Positions 39,739 to 49,014 of a DNA stretch of 64,000 nucleotides are shown piece after piece (positions within the stretch are counted from its first letter, which is position 1; each line of letters starts with the position of its first letter). The stretch is from Agrococcus beijingensis. GTDB lineage: Bacteria; Actinomycetota; Actinomycetes; Actinomycetales; Microbacteriaceae. Under the pieces are notes generated by a model. The model saw nothing but the letters and a program-made list of their open reading frames with translations. It did not search any database and was not told the DNA's origin. The DNA lies in NCBI RefSeq assembly GCF_030758955.1, contig NZ_CP132360.1:1507069-1571068 (forward strand). The letters are read 5' to 3'. The translations under genes and the position numbers were made by a program.

Positions 39739-40365
39739 TCAGCGCAGCCAGGTGCGGCGGTGCAGCGCGCTCGGGCCGAGCTCGGCGATCGCCGACATGT
39801 GCGCGTTCGAGCCGTATCCCTTGTTCGACGCCCAGCCGTAGCCCGGATGCACCAGGTCGGCCCGCCGCATCCGCTCGTCGCGGTCGACCTTCGCGACCAG
39901 CGCGGCGCCGGAGACCGACGCGCAGTCGCGGTCGGCCTTCGCTCGCAGCACCGTGCGCACCGGCGTGCGCAGCGCCGGCGCCAGCCAGTCGTGGGTGCCG
40001 TCGAGCAGGATCGCGGCGCCCGGCACGTCGACGCCCGCCTCGTGCAGCAGCACGAGCGCGCGACGGCCCGCGAGGCCGAGCGCCACGGTGATGCCGAACG
40101 CGTCGATCTCGTCGTTCGAGGCATGCCCGACCACGCCGACGCCCCACTCGTGCACGTGCGGCGCGGTGGCGGTGCGGCGCGGCTCGGTCATCGACTTCGA
40201 GTCGCGCAGGTGCTCGGGCCACGGGCCGCAGTCGGCGGCCAGCGCGAGCGCACCCACGCTGACGGGCCCGGCGAGGGCGCCGCGGCCGACCTCGTCGATC
40301 CCGATGACGAGGGATGCATCCGCCCACAGGTCGCGCTCGACGTCGAGCGTCGGCGTGACGATCAC
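39739..40365 (-). CDS. rnhB: Ribonuclease HII
   Basis: RNase HII nicks RNA-DNA hybrids at embedded ribonucleotides. The 208-residue protein has the active-site opening IGIDEVGRGALAGPV, LRDSKSMTEPRR and a third acidic motif at ILLDGTHDW, plus SVSGAALVAKVDRD. GTG 40365 overlaps the lepB stop (GTGA). Confidence 0.95.
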   Translation of the reverse strand: MIVTPTLDVERDLWADASLVIGIDEVGRGALAGPVSVGALALAADCGPWPEHLRDSKSMTEPRRTATAPHVHEWGVGVVGHASNDEIDAFGITVALGLAGRRALVLLHEAGVDVPGAAILLDGTHDWLAPALRTPVRTVLRAKADRDCASVSGAALVAKVDRDERMRRADLVHPGYGWASNKGYGSNAHMSAIAELGPSALHRRTWLR

Positions 40366-41141
40366 GTCGCGGGGACGGCGACCGGCAGCAGCGGTGCAAC
40401 GGGAGCGCCCTGCGGCTCGACGCCGACGAACGTCGAGGGGTGGTTGTCGAGCCAGGTCCAGCGCTCGATCGGCCAGGAGATGACCACCGCGCGCCCGACG
40501 ACCGTCTGCATCGGCACGAAGCCGCCGCCCGGGGCGTCCATGTGCGCGCGCGAGTCGCCCGAGTGGTTGCGGTTGTCGCCCATCACCCACAGGTGGCCCT
40601 CGGGCACCTCGACGTCGAACGGCATCGTGCTCGCCGGCTCGCTCTGGGTGTCGCGGTGCAGGTAGGGCTCGTCGAGCGGCACGCCGTTGACGGTCAGCTG
40701 CCCGAAGTCGTTGCAGCACTGCACGCGGTCGCCGGGCAGGCCGATGACGCGCTTGATGAGGTAGCCGTGGTCATCCTCGGGCGCCAGGCCGACGAAGGTG
40801 AGGAACCAGTCGACAGCGCCCGCCAGCCCGGTCTCGTCGGGCTCGCGCGCCGTCTCGGGCAGCCAGCCGCCCGGATCCTCGAAGACCAGCACGTCACCGC
40901 GCTCCACCGGGACGACCGTGGGCGTCAGCAGGCTGACGATGATGCGGTCGTCGACCTGGAGCGTGTCGTTCATCGACTCGGACGGGATCCAGAACGGGCG
41001 GATCAGGAACGTCTTCACCAGGAACGAGATGAGCAGCGCGACGAGGAAGATCACGACGATGTCGCGCAGGAACAGCAGCGCGCTGCGGCCGCGCGATGCG
41101 CCACCGCGGCGGGTCTCGCCGGTCTCGACCGTGTCCGTCAT
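40362..41141 (-). CDS. lepB: Signal peptidase I
   Basis: This 259-residue type I signal peptidase has an N-terminal membrane anchor (about 25-45), the catalytic Ser 56 in PSESMNDTL, Lys 130 in YLIKRVIGLPGD, and the C-terminal GHLWVMGDNRNHSGDSR motif. It cleaves Sec/Tat signal peptides on the outer face of the membrane. The N-terminus is basic and cytoplasmic. Confidence 0.96.
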   Translation of the reverse strand: MTDTVETGETRRGGASRGRSALLFLRDIVVIFLVALLISFLVKTFLIRPFWIPSESMNDTLQVDDRIIVSLLTPTVVPVERGDVLVFEDPGGWLPETAREPDETGLAGAVDWFLTFVGLAPEDDHGYLIKRVIGLPGDRVQCCNDFGQLTVNGVPLDEPYLHRDTQSEPASTMPFDVEVPEGHLWVMGDNRNHSGDSRAHMDAPGGGFVPMQTVVGRAVVISWPIERWTWLDNHPSTFVGVEPQGAPVAPLLPVAVPAT

Positions 41142-41162
41142 GCCCGCCCTTTCACCTCGGCA

Positions 41163-41168
41163 AGTCTA
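41163..41168 (-). promoter_or_regulatory. -10 element of lepB-rnhB
   Basis: TAGACT on the minus strand lies 21 nt before lepB, leaving room for an AAAGGG-type ribosome site. Confidence 0.45.
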
Positions 41169-41232
41169 GGTGCGAGCCCCATGCCGGATGGCGCCCGCCG
41201 CCGCGCAGCAGGTCACGATTGCATGACGAACG

Positions 41233-41268
41233 CGGAAGCGGGGCCGGCTCGCGCCGACCCCGCTTCCG
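41233..41268 (-). terminator. Terminator after rplS
   Basis: An 11-bp perfect stem (41233-41243 with 41258-41268, arm CGGAAGCGGGG) has a 14-nt loop that itself can form GGC/GCC pairs. It lies 6 bp beyond the rplS stop. Confidence 0.78.
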
Positions 41269-41274
41269 GGATGC

Positions 41275-41625
41275 TCAGGAGAAGTCGCGCTTCTCGCGGA
41301 TCTTCGCAGCCTTGCCGCGCAGGCCGCGCAGGTAGTAGAGCTTCGCGCGGCGCACGTCGCCGCGCGTCACGAGCTCGATGTGGTCGATGACCGGCGAGTG
41401 CACCGGGAAGGTGCGCTCGACGCCGACCTGGAACGAGACCTTGCGGACGGTGAACGTCTCGCGCACACCGTGGCCCGAGCGGCCGATGACGACGCCCTGG
41501 AAGATCTGGACGCGCGAGCGCGAGCCTTCGATGATGTTGACGTGGACCTTGACGTTGTCGCCGGGGCGGAAGTCGGGGACGTCGGTGCGGAGGCTGGCTG
41601 CGTCGACCTTGTCGAGGATGTGCAT
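41275..41625 (-). CDS. rplS: 50S ribosomal protein L19
   Basis: This 116-residue protein has the typical L19 sequence ([45 protein letters not shown]). It is monocistronic here, with its own promoter, leader and terminator. Confidence 0.97.
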   Translation of the reverse strand: MHILDKVDAASLRTDVPDFRPGDNVKVHVNIIEGSRSRVQIFQGVVIGRSGHGVRETFTVRKVSFQVGVERTFPVHSPVIDHIELVTRGDVRRAKLYYLRGLRGKAAKIREKRDFS

Positions 41626-41766
41626 GGCGGTGTCGCTCTCTGCAGCCGCCACAGGTCGGCCGCGTATGTTTGGGGTTCGAAGGTTCGGTGCCCGATCAGT
41701 CGCGTGTTCGTTCCCCTGTGGCAGAGACCGCTCGAGAGCGGGAACAGCGCAGGGCACCAACGGACC

Positions 41767-41775
41767 ATCCTGCCA
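41767..41775 (-). promoter_or_regulatory. Extended -10 of rplS
   Basis: TGGCAGGAT on the minus strand is an extended -10 (TGn-CAGGAT) about 140 nt upstream of rplS. The leader contains the palindrome CCGCTCTCGAGCGG. The rpsP promoter has the closely similar TGCCAGAAT. Confidence 0.5.
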
Positions 41776-41845
41776 CATGAACGGCACGCACGCCAACGCA
41801 TCCGCCCGAACGCGCAGGCGTGCGGTGCAGGGCGCACGCCTCGCC

Positions 41846-42478
41846 TCAGGGGCGCGGGTCGTCGTCGAGATCGATGACACGGCCCGACTGCGGGCCCTCG
41901 ATGCGCTCGAACGACGCGTCGGCCTCGCGGGCGCGCTGGTCGAGCAGCGGCGCCTGCAGATCCTGCACGACACGCTCGACGCGCGCGCGCGTCTCGCGGC
42001 CGAGCTCGACCAGCTGGAGCCAGAACAGCGCGACGCCGCCCACGATCGTCACCATGATGCCGATCGCCGTGAACGACTGCGAGGCGGTCAGCCAGCCGTC
42101 GCCGAACCAGGCGGTGAGGGCGCTGCCCGTGCGGCCGCCCGCGGTGTCGACCACGGTGAAGCCGAGCAGCGCGATGATGAGCAGCCACGGGCCGAGCAGC
42201 CGCACGTCGCGCCAGCGCACGGTGCGGTTCCTGCGCACCTCCTTGCGGGCGAGCGTCATGCCCACGACGGCGCCGATCAGGATCGCGAGGCCCGGGCCGA
42301 GGAAGGCCTGCAGCAGCAGCGCCTCGCCGAGCGGAGCGCCCGTGAGCGCGCGGCCGAACATGATCCACACCGGCAGCACGACGATCGACGCGATCATCAC
42401 CCAGAAGAAGGCGCGCAGCACCGGGTGCCCGGCGGCACGCGTGTCGCTGCGGTGCGGGGTGCTCGACGTGCTGGCCAT
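41846..42478 (-). CDS. Uncharacterised four-pass membrane protein
   Basis: This 210-residue protein has four hydrophobic segments (about 22-45, 52-75, 95-112, 130-155) and a charged C-terminal tail ([14 protein letters not shown]). No family is recognised. ATG 42478 lies 6 nt after TAGCCT (42490-42485), so the mRNA is probably leaderless. It sits between trmD and rplS. Confidence 0.68.
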   Translation of the reverse strand: MASTSSTPHRSDTRAAGHPVLRAFFWVMIASIVVLPVWIMFGRALTGAPLGEALLLQAFLGPGLAILIGAVVGMTLARKEVRRNRTVRWRDVRLLGPWLLIIALLGFTVVDTAGGRTGSALTAWFGDGWLTASQSFTAIGIMVTIVGGVALFWLQLVELGRETRARVERVVQDLQAPLLDQRAREADASFERIEGPQSGRVIDLDDDPRP

Positions 42479-42529
42479 GCTCCGAGGCTAACGGCCGCAT
42501 CTCGGCGGCGCCCGCGTGTTCGCTGAGGG

Positions 42530-43264
42530 CTAGCGGTCGGCGGCGGCGTCGTCGGGCAGCAGATCGGGGCGCACGCGACGGGTGCGCTCGAGCGCCTGCT
42601 CGCGCCGCCATGCGGCGATCGCGGCGTGGTTGCCGCTGCGCAGCACATCGGGCACCTCGAGCCCGCGCCAGGCCTGCGGCTTCGTGTACGTGGGGTGCTC
42701 GAGGAGGCCGGCCTCGTGGCTCTCCTCGACCAGCGACTCGGGGTTGCCGACCACGCCGGGCACGAGCCGGCCGATCGCCTCGATCATCGCCATCGCGGCG
42801 ACCTCGCCGCCGTTCAGCACGTAGTCGCCCAGGCTCACCTCGAGCACGCGCGCGCGGGTGGCGACGTGCTCGGCGACGCGCGAGTCGATGCCCTCGTAGC
42901 GGCCGCAGGCGAAGACGATGCGGCGCTCGGTGGCCAGCTCGCGAGCGAGGGCCTGGGTGAACGGCACGCCGGCGGGCGTCGTGAAGACGACCAGCGCATC
43001 CGACCTCTCGGGCTCGCCGTGCTCGTCGGCCTGCGCGGGCCCGAGCAGCGCGTCGAACGCCTCGCCCCACGGCTCGGGGCGCATGACCATGCCGGCGCCG
43101 CCGCCGTAGGGGGTGTCGTCGACCGTGCGGTGGCGGTCGTGCGTGAAGTCGCGCAGGTCGTGCACGCCGAGCTCGAGCAGCCGCTCGCGGCGCGCCTTGC
43201 CCAGCAGCGACACGTCGAGCACGCCGAAGAACTCGGGGAAGATCGTGACGATGTCGATCTGCAC
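42530..43264 (-). CDS. trmD: tRNA (guanine-N1)-methyltransferase TrmD
   Basis: TrmD makes m1G37 in tRNAs. The 244-residue SPOUT enzyme shows [37 protein letters not shown] and the SAM-knot [23 protein letters not shown] 43264 lies 3 bp after the rimM stop. Confidence 0.97.
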   Translation of the reverse strand: MQIDIVTIFPEFFGVLDVSLLGKARRERLLELGVHDLRDFTHDRHRTVDDTPYGGGAGMVMRPEPWGEAFDALLGPAQADEHGEPERSDALVVFTTPAGVPFTQALARELATERRIVFACGRYEGIDSRVAEHVATRARVLEVSLGDYVLNGGEVAAMAMIEAIGRLVPGVVGNPESLVEESHEAGLLEHPTYTKPQAWRGLEVPDVLRSGNHAAIAAWRREQALERTRRVRPDLLPDDAAADR

Positions 43265-43267
43265 GGG

Positions 43268-43942
43268 CTAGGCGCCCTGCGTCGGCGCTTCGTCTGTCGC
43301 CGTGCCGTCGGCCGCGGATGCGTCAGGGTCGGCGGATGCGTCGGGCTCGGCCGCGTCGTCGGGCTCGGCCGCCGCGTCGGGCGCGGCAGGCGCGTCGTCC
43401 TCCGGCTCCGGCAGCTCCTCGAGCAGGCCGGGCGGGGGCGTGATCATGATGCGGCCGGCGCGCAGGTCGACCTCTGGCACGATCGCCTTCACGAACGGCA
43501 CCATCACCTCGTCGCCGTCGCGATCGATGATCAGCATGTCCTGCGCCGGCATGGCGTCGACGCGCACGACGCGGCCGATGCGCTGGTCGTCGCGGAAGAC
43601 CTCGAGGCCGGCGAGCTGGTGCACGTACCAGGCGTCGGGCTCGACCGGCAGCTCGGTGGCGTCCTGCTCGACCCACAGCACGGCCTTGATGAGCGACTCG
43701 GCCTCGGAGCGGTCGGTGATGCCGGCGAAGAAGGCGACCGGGTTGCCGTTGTAGACGCGCAGCTCGAGCAGCTCGAGCGACTTGCCGTGCCACTTCGACG
43801 AGGTGGGCACCTGCAGCGCGAAGCGCGCGCCCGGGACGAAGCGTCGACCGGGGTCGTCGGTGTAGAGCTCGACCTTGATCGCGCCCTTGAGCCCGTGGGC
43901 TCGAGCGAGCCGTCCGACACGCAGCTGGGTACGTGCGGGCAC
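43268..43942 (-). CDS. rimM: 16S rRNA processing protein RimM, with acidic tail
   Basis: RimM helps mature the 30S head. The N-terminal RimM domain (LRVGRLARAHGLKGAIKVEL) and PRC-barrel are present. A C-terminal Ala/Asp/Glu/Pro tail of about 45-50 residues (EPDDAAEPDASADPDASAAD) extends it to 224 residues. GTG 43942 is the start closest to the domain. It lies 7 bp after khpA. Confidence 0.93.
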   Translation of the reverse strand: MPARTQLRVGRLARAHGLKGAIKVELYTDDPGRRFVPGARFALQVPTSSKWHGKSLELLELRVYNGNPVAFFAGITDRSEAESLIKAVLWVEQDATELPVEPDAWYVHQLAGLEVFRDDQRIGRVVRVDAMPAQDMLIIDRDGDEVMVPFVKAIVPEVDLRAGRIMITPPPGLLEELPEPEDDAPAAPDAAAEPDDAAEPDASADPDASAADGTATDEAPTQGA

Positions 43943-43949
43943 GGCCGGC

Positions 43950-44186
43950 CTAGCGATCGGTGTCCACCACGTCCACGCGGACGCGGCGTCCTCCGGGGAG
44001 CGCACCGATCACGGTGCGCAGGGCGCCGGCGGTGCGACCGCCGCGCCCGATGACGCGACCGAGGTCCTCGGGGTGCACGCGCACCTCGAGGACCTCGCCG
44101 CGCTGCGTGTCGCGCGCGCCGACGCGCACCTCGGCGGGGCGATCGACGATCCCCTTGACCAGGTGCTCGAGAGCATCGCGCAGCAT
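43950..44186 (-). CDS. khpA: KH-domain RNA-binding protein KhpA
   Basis: This 78-residue protein has a KH fold with the GxxG loop GRGGRTAGAL after VHPEDLGRVI. KhpA-type proteins bind RNA with KhpB and occur between rpsP and rimM across Gram-positives. It lies 2 bp after rpsP. Confidence 0.92.
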   Translation of the reverse strand: MLRDALEHLVKGIVDRPAEVRVGARDTQRGEVLEVRVHPEDLGRVIGRGGRTAGALRTVIGALPGGRRVRVDVVDTDR

Positions 44187-44188
44187 CG

Positions 44189-44614
44189 TCAGTCCTCGGT
44201 CGACTCGGCCGCGGCGGGAGCCTCGGCGTCAGCGGGAGCCTCGGCCGGCTTCTCGGCGGGCTTCTCGGCCTTGGGCTTCAGCACCGGCTTCTTGGCCTCG
44301 TCGTGCACGAACGCCTTGCGACGCTCGGGTGCCTTGACCTGGCTCTCGGTCGGGCCCTCGCCCGTGAAGCGACCCCAGTCGCCCGTGAGCTTGAGGAGCG
44401 CCGCGACCTGCTCGGTCGGCTGCGCGCCGACGCCGAGCCAGTACTGCGCGCGCTCGCTGTCGATCTCGATGAACGAGGGGTTCTCGGTCGGGTGGTACTT
44501 GCCGATCTCCTCGATCACGCGACCATCGCGCTTGGTGCGCGAGTCGGCGACGACGACGCGGTAGTAGGGCGCGCGAATCTTGCCGAAGCGCTTCAGACGG
44601 ATCTTGACTGCCAC
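44189..44614 (-). CDS. rpsP: 30S ribosomal protein S16
   Basis: S16 is recognised from [20 protein letters not shown] and the IEEIGKYHP motif. A Lys/Ala/Pro/Glu tail from about residue 105 extends it to 141 residues. GTG 44614 heads the rpsP-khpA-rimM-trmD operon. Confidence 0.97.
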   Translation of the reverse strand: MAVKIRLKRFGKIRAPYYRVVVADSRTKRDGRVIEEIGKYHPTENPSFIEIDSERAQYWLGVGAQPTEQVAALLKLTGDWGRFTGEGPTESQVKAPERRKAFVHDEAKKPVLKPKAEKPAEKPAEAPADAEAPAAAESTED

Positions 44615-44736
44615 AGTTCTCCTGCTTTGTGTGTTGGTGTTGCACCGCGGCCTGCGCACGTGGGATATGCGCGGCTGCAAAGCTCGGTGAGCATCGCGCG
44701 ACGGAGTAGAGGGTCGGCGCACGTGCTCGACCCCCC

Positions 44737-44745
44737 ATTCTGGCA
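44737..44745 (-). promoter_or_regulatory. Extended -10 of the rpsP operon
   Basis: TGCCAGAAT on the minus strand would start transcription near 44730 and give a leader of about 115 nt. It resembles the rplS promoter, and both lie in CATGTGsCAGrATGG. Confidence 0.5.
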
Positions 44746-44796
44746 CATGTTGTGGGCTGTGTGCGCGCCACACCGCGTGCGCCCTACGCTCATCCC

Positions 44797-45891
44797 ATGC
44801 AATTCGCGCGCTCCGCCCGATCGACGCTCGGGATCGAGTGGGAGCTGGCGGTCGTCGACCCCGGCACCTGCGAGATGGTGCCGCGGGCCCAGGAGCTGCT
44901 CGACGCCATCGACGACCGCCGGTTCGATCACGAGTTCCTCACCAGCATGATCGAGCTCATCACCGGGGTGCACGAGACGACCGACGGGGCCGTCGACGAG
45001 CTGCGACGGATGCGCGACAAGGCCGTCGAGGCGGCCGACCGGATCGGCGTGGCCCTGGTGGGCACCGGCACGCACCCGACCAGCCTGTGGCGCGACCAGG
45101 CGCAGGCCGACGACCCGCGCTACGCGCGCGTGATCGAGAAGGCGGGCGACTGGGGCCGGCGGCTCATCATCTTCGGCGTGCACAACCACGTCGGCATCGA
45201 GGATCGCGCCAAGGTGGTGCCGCTGCTGCGCAGCGTGCTCGACCGGCTGCCGCTGATCCTGGCGCTGTCGGCCTCCAGCCCGTTCTGGCAGGGCCGCGAC
45301 ACCGGCTACGCGTCGCACCGCACGATGCTGTTCCAGCAGCTGCCTACGGGCGGCCTGCCCCCGATGCTCGAGGACTGGGCGGAGTACGAGCGCACGCTGG
45401 CCGACATGCTGCGGGCCGGGGTGATCGACGACCTCGCCGAGCTGCGCTGGGACGTGCGACCCTCTCCCCTGCTCGGCACCCTGGAGGTGCGCATCGCCGA
45501 TGGCGCGCCCTCGATCGACGACCTCGCCGCCGTGACCGCGCTCATCCACTGCCTGGTGGAGGAGGCCTCGCGCGCCCTCGACGCCGGCGAGGAGGCGCAT
45601 CACCTGCCGTCCTGGCTCGTGCGCGAGAACAAGCTGCGCGCGGCGCGCGACGGGCTCGACGCGACGGCGATCGTCGACGACGAGGGCCGGCTGCAGCCGG
45701 TGCGCGACGCGCTCGGCGAGGCCGTCGAGCGGCTGGCACCGATCGCGGCCGACCTGGGCGCTTCGTCGTCGCTGGCCGCCGTCACGCGCGTCGTCGAGCG
45801 GGGCGGCTCGGCGGCCCTGCAGCGCGCCGCGTTCGCGCGCGGCGGCCAGGAGTCCGTGCTGCGCGAGCTCGTGGAGCAGCTGCGGGCCTAG
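44797..45891 (+). CDS. Carboxylate-amine ligase, YbdK/glutamate-cysteine ligase type 2 family
   Basis: This 364-residue protein shows the GCS2 pattern [33 protein letters not shown] and [20 protein letters not shown]. Family members ligate glutamate to an amine; the product here is not known. ATG 44797 is 6 nt after TACGCT (44785-44790), so it is probably leaderless. It converges on the LLM oxidoreductase with a 4-bp overlap. Confidence 0.87.
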   Translation: MQFARSARSTLGIEWELAVVDPGTCEMVPRAQELLDAIDDRRFDHEFLTSMIELITGVHETTDGAVDELRRMRDKAVEAADRIGVALVGTGTHPTSLWRDQAQADDPRYARVIEKAGDWGRRLIIFGVHNHVGIEDRAKVVPLLRSVLDRLPLILALSASSPFWQGRDTGYASHRTMLFQQLPTGGLPPMLEDWAEYERTLADMLRAGVIDDLAELRWDVRPSPLLGTLEVRIADGAPSIDDLAAVTALIHCLVEEASRALDAGEEAHHLPSWLVRENKLRAARDGLDATAIVDDEGRLQPVRDALGEAVERLAPIAADLGASSSLAAVTRVVERGGSAALQRAAFARGGQESVLRELVEQLRA

Positions 45892-46697
45892 CCGTTCTTG
45901 CGGTCGCGCCATTCGAGGAACGCCGGCAGCCGGTCGAGCGCGTAGCCGTCGGCCGTGTCGTCGCCCGAGAGCGGGATCGTCAGCAGCCGCGTGCCCGCCG
46001 CGTGCAGCGCGTCGAGGCGCTCGAAGCCGACCCCGCCGACGCCGTCGCGCACGCTCGCGCCGTTCGAGATCTCGATCTCGGCAATGTCGCGACCGCGCGC
46101 CTCGCAGGCGGCGCGCAGCACGTCGAGCTTGTGCGGCAGCTGCTCCGGGCCCACGAACGAGTGCCAGATGTCGGCGTGCTCGGCGACCATCGGCAGCGTC
46201 TTCTGCTCGCCCTTGCCGCCGATCAGGATCGGCATCGGTCCGAGGGGCGGCGGGTTGAGCCGCTCCCAGCGCGAGCGGATGCGCGGCAGCGCGTCGGCCA
46301 GCGCGTTCAGCCGCTTCCCGACGGTGCCGAAGTCATAGCCGTACTCCTCGTAGTCGCGCTCGAACCAGCCCGAGCCGATGCCGAAGATGAAGCGGCCGCC
46401 CGAGATGTGGTCGATGGTGCGGGCGACATCGGCCAGCAGGTCGGGGTTGCGGTAGGAGTTGCAGAACACCAGCGGCCCGATCTGCACGCGCTCGGTCGCC
46501 GCTGCCCAGGCCGCCAGCTGCGCCGTCGCCTCGAAGTGCACGCCGTCCGGGTCTCCTGACAGCGGGAAGAAGTGGTCCCAGCCGAAGACGGCGTCGACGC
46601 CCATGTCCTCGAGCCGCCGCGCGGCGTCGATCGTGCCCTGCATCGAGATGTGCTGCGGCGCCAGCTGCACGCCGATCCTGGTGGGTCGCTCCGTCAT
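45888..46697 (-). CDS. LLM-class flavin/F420-dependent oxidoreductase
   Basis: This 269-residue luciferase-like TIM-barrel protein has [38 protein letters not shown] and the nucleotide-pocket region [13 protein letters not shown]. Substrate unknown. ATG 46697 lies 6 nt after TAGGGT (46709-46704), so it is leaderless and divergent from the GNAT gene. Confidence 0.86.
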   Translation of the reverse strand: MTERPTRIGVQLAPQHISMQGTIDAARRLEDMGVDAVFGWDHFFPLSGDPDGVHFEATAQLAAWAAATERVQIGPLVFCNSYRNPDLLADVARTIDHISGGRFIFGIGSGWFERDYEEYGYDFGTVGKRLNALADALPRIRSRWERLNPPPLGPMPILIGGKGEQKTLPMVAEHADIWHSFVGPEQLPHKLDVLRAACEARGRDIAEIEISNGASVRDGVGGVGFERLDALHAAGTRLLTIPLSGDDTADGYALDRLPAFLEWRDRKNG

Positions 46698-46703
46698 GCC
46701 TCG

Positions 46704-46730
46704 ACCCTACGGGGCCTCCGACCGTACGCT
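46704..46730. promoter_or_regulatory. Divergent leaderless promoters (LLM oxidoreductase / GNAT)
   Basis: In a 39-bp gap, TAGGGT (46709-46704, minus) and TACGCT (46725-46730, plus) each lie exactly 6 nt before a start codon (ATG 46697 and GTG 46737). Confidence 0.55.
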
Positions 46731-46736
46731 GGGCGC

Positions 46737-47834
46737 GTGCCGGAGAACTCCCCGATCGCAGCGCGCGCCGAGGCGCCAGAGGCCCTGCCCGCCATCACCG
46801 CCGGATCGCTCGACTGGCGGCCCGCGACCGTCGACGACGCCGCGGCGGTGCTGGCGCTCAACAACGCGATGGCCGAGGCCGATCAGCTGCCGTTCCGGGA
46901 GACGATCGACGAGGTGCAGGACGAGCTGTCGGCGCCGTGGCGCGACCTCGCGCACGACAGCCTGCTGGGCTTCGACGCCGCGGGCGAGCTGCGCGCGAGC
47001 GGGCTGGTGGTCTCCTTCCCCGGCGACAGCTCGACCGTGCGAGCCTTCGCGTTCGGAGGCGTGCATCCCGAGCGCCGTGGCGAGGGCATCGGCCGCGAGC
47101 TGCTCGGCTGGCAGATCGCCCGCGCCCGTCAGGTGCTCGCCGCCTCGGGCAAGGACCTGCCAGCCCGCATCGGCGCCTACGCCGAGGACACCGACGTCGC
47201 CCGGCACCGCCTGTTCGAGCGCGCCGGCCTCGCGCCGCGACGCTTCTTCGCCGACCTGAAGCGCCCCCTGTCCGAGGCGATGCCCGTTCCCGAGGTCGAG
47301 CTGACCGGTTCGCTGCGGCTGGTGCCGTGGTCCGACGAGCTCGACGAGCCCACGCGCCTGGCGCACAACGACGCGTTCCGCGACCACTGGGGCAGCGAGC
47401 CGCAGCCGCCCGAGCAGTGGCAGAACGGCCGCAGCGAGTTCGCGCCTGCGTGGTCGCACGTCGTCGTCGACGACGCACCGGACGTCGAGGCGCTGCTCGC
47501 CGATCCGGCGACGGATGCGTCCACGGCCGCAGCCCTGCGGGCGGGGGCGCCGCTGGTGGTCGCGTATGCGCTGAACAGCCGCTACGAGGCCGACTTCGCG
47601 GTGCGCGGCTACTCCTTCGGCTACACCGACGTGCTCGGCACTCGGCGCGCGTATCGCGGCAGGAAGGCGGCGCTCGCGGCGCTCGCAGCCGGCATGCGCT
47701 CGTTCGCCGACGACGGCATGGAGGCGGCCGTGCTCGACGTCGACACCGAGAACCCGTCGGGGGCGCACGGCCTCTACGCGAGCCTCGGCTACGTCAAGGT
47801 GCACGGCTCGCGCATGCACTCGATCGAGCTGTAG
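46737..47834 (+). CDS. Tandem GNAT acetyltransferase-like protein
   Basis: This 365-residue protein has two GNAT-type halves. The first has an acetyl-CoA loop in GGVHPERRGEGIGRELL; the second has DVLGTRRAYRGRKAALAALA and ends NPSGAHGLYASLGYVKVHG. The layout resembles mycothiol synthase (MshD) and related actinobacterial tandem GNATs; the substrate is not assignable. GTG 46737 is leaderless. The stop is followed by the repeat array. Confidence 0.82.
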   Translation: MPENSPIAARAEAPEALPAITAGSLDWRPATVDDAAAVLALNNAMAEADQLPFRETIDEVQDELSAPWRDLAHDSLLGFDAAGELRASGLVVSFPGDSSTVRAFAFGGVHPERRGEGIGRELLGWQIARARQVLAASGKDLPARIGAYAEDTDVARHRLFERAGLAPRRFFADLKRPLSEAMPVPEVELTGSLRLVPWSDELDEPTRLAHNDAFRDHWGSEPQPPEQWQNGRSEFAPAWSHVVVDDAPDVEALLADPATDASTAAALRAGAPLVVAYALNSRYEADFAVRGYSFGYTDVLGTRRAYRGRKAALAALAAGMRSFADDGMEAAVLDVDTENPSGAHGLYASLGYVKVHGSRMHSIEL

Positions 47835-47860
47835 CCGCGCGCCCGCCCACCGACCGGCGG

Positions 47861-48720
47861 CGCCGGTCGCTGACTGGCGGCTCCCGTCGCTGACTGGCGG
47901 CTCCCGTCGCTGACTGGCGGCTCCCGTCGCTGACTGGCGGCTCCCGTCGCTGACTGGCGGCTCCCGTCGCTGACTGGCGGCTCCCGTCGCTGACTGGCGG
48001 CTCCCGTCGCTGACTGGCGGCTCCCGTCGCTGACTGGCGGCTCCCGTCGCTGACTGGCGGCTCCCGTCGCTGACTGGCGGCTCCCGTCGCTGACTGGCGG
48101 CTCCCGTCGCTGACTGGCGGCTCCCGTCGCTGACTGGCGGCTCCCGTCGCTGACTGGCGGCTCCCGTCGCTGACTGGCGGCTCCCGTCGCTGACTGGCGG
48201 CTCCCGTCGCTGACTGGCGGCTCCCGTCGCTGACTGGCGGCTCCCGTCGCTGACTGGCGGCTCCCGTCGCTGACTGGCGGCTCCCGTCGCTGACTGGCGG
48301 CTCCCGTCGCTGACTGGCGGCTCCCGTCGCTGACTGGCGGCTCCCGTCGCTGACTGGCGGCTCCCGTCGCTGACTGGCGGCTCCCGTCGCTGACTGGCGG
48401 CTCCCGTCGCTGACTGGCGGCTCCCGTCGCTGACTGGCGGCTCCCGTCGCTGACTGGCGGCTCCCGTCGCTGACTGGCGGCTCCCGTCGCTGACTGGCGG
48501 CTCCCGTCGCTGACTGGCGGCTCCCGTCGCTGACTGGCGGCTCCCGTCGCTGACTGGCGGCTCCCGTCGCTGACTGGCGGCTCCCGTCGCTGACTGGCGG
48601 CTCCCGTCGCTGACTGGCGGCTCCCGTCGCTGACTGGCGGCTCCCGTCGCTGACTGGCGGCTCCCGTCGCTGACTGGCGGCTCCCGTCGCTGACTGGCGG
48701 CTCCCGTCGCTGACTGGCGG
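47861..48720. repeat. Tandem array of 42 perfect 20-bp units (plus one variant)
   Basis: From 47881 to 48720 the unit CTCCCGTCGCTGACTGGCGG repeats 42 times without a mismatch (840 bp). A variant unit precedes it (47861-47880, two differences) and a degenerate one follows (48721-48740). The array lies in a 1,180-bp gene-free gap between convergent genes (stops at 47834 and 49015). As 20 is not a multiple of 3, all three minus frames read the same 20-residue peptide and the plus strand is full of TGA stops, so it is not coding. It looks like a slippage-prone minisatellite. Confidence 0.97.
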
Positions 48721-48730
48721 CTCCCAGCAT

Positions 48731-48763
48731 TGAGTGGCGCCTGCGTCCGAGGGGCGCCACTCA
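48731..48763. repeat. Inverted repeat at the junction of the two arrays
   Basis: TGAGTGGCGCC (48731-48741) and GGCGCCACTCA (48753-48763) are perfect 11-bp arms around an 11-nt loop. They mark the point where the repeat orientation flips. It could act as a bidirectional terminator between the convergent genes. Confidence 0.8.
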
Positions 48764-48970
48764 CCCGCGCACGCCGCCACGCACCCGCGCGAGCCGCCAC
48801 TCACACGCGGGAAGCGCCACTCAGGCGCGGGAGCCGCCACTCGATCACCGCGGCCGCCGCTCGATCTCCGCAGGCGCCACTCAGGCGCGGGAGCCGCCAC
48901 TCGATCGCCGCAGGCGCCACTCAGGCGCGGGAGGCGCCACTCGATCACCGCGGCCGCCACTCAGGGCCGG
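48761..48970. repeat. Degenerate 20-bp array in opposite orientation
   Basis: About ten 20-bp units each end in CGCCAC (once CGCCGC) and most begin with TC, so CGCCACTC recurs every 20 bp. The remaining 12 bases fall into two main types: TCAGGCGCGGGA-like and TCGATCACCGCGG-like, which largely alternate. Read on the minus strand the core is GAGTGGCG, matching GACTGGCG of the perfect array. Confidence 0.9.
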
Positions 48971-49014
48971 CCGGGGCGGGAGGGCGCGGCGCGGCGCCGG
49001 CGCTGGCGCTGGCG

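Noticed and set aside
46707..48960. Long minus-strand reading frames with a repeating 20-residue peptide
   Set aside because: All three frames read the same peptide because the 20-bp unit has no minus-strand stop and is not a multiple of three. There is no start signal, domain or promoter, so it is a by-product of the repeat.
47861..48970. CRISPR array
   Set aside because: The perfect array has no spacers, and the degenerate part has a 20-bp period with two main recurring fillers rather than unique spacers. No cas genes are present.
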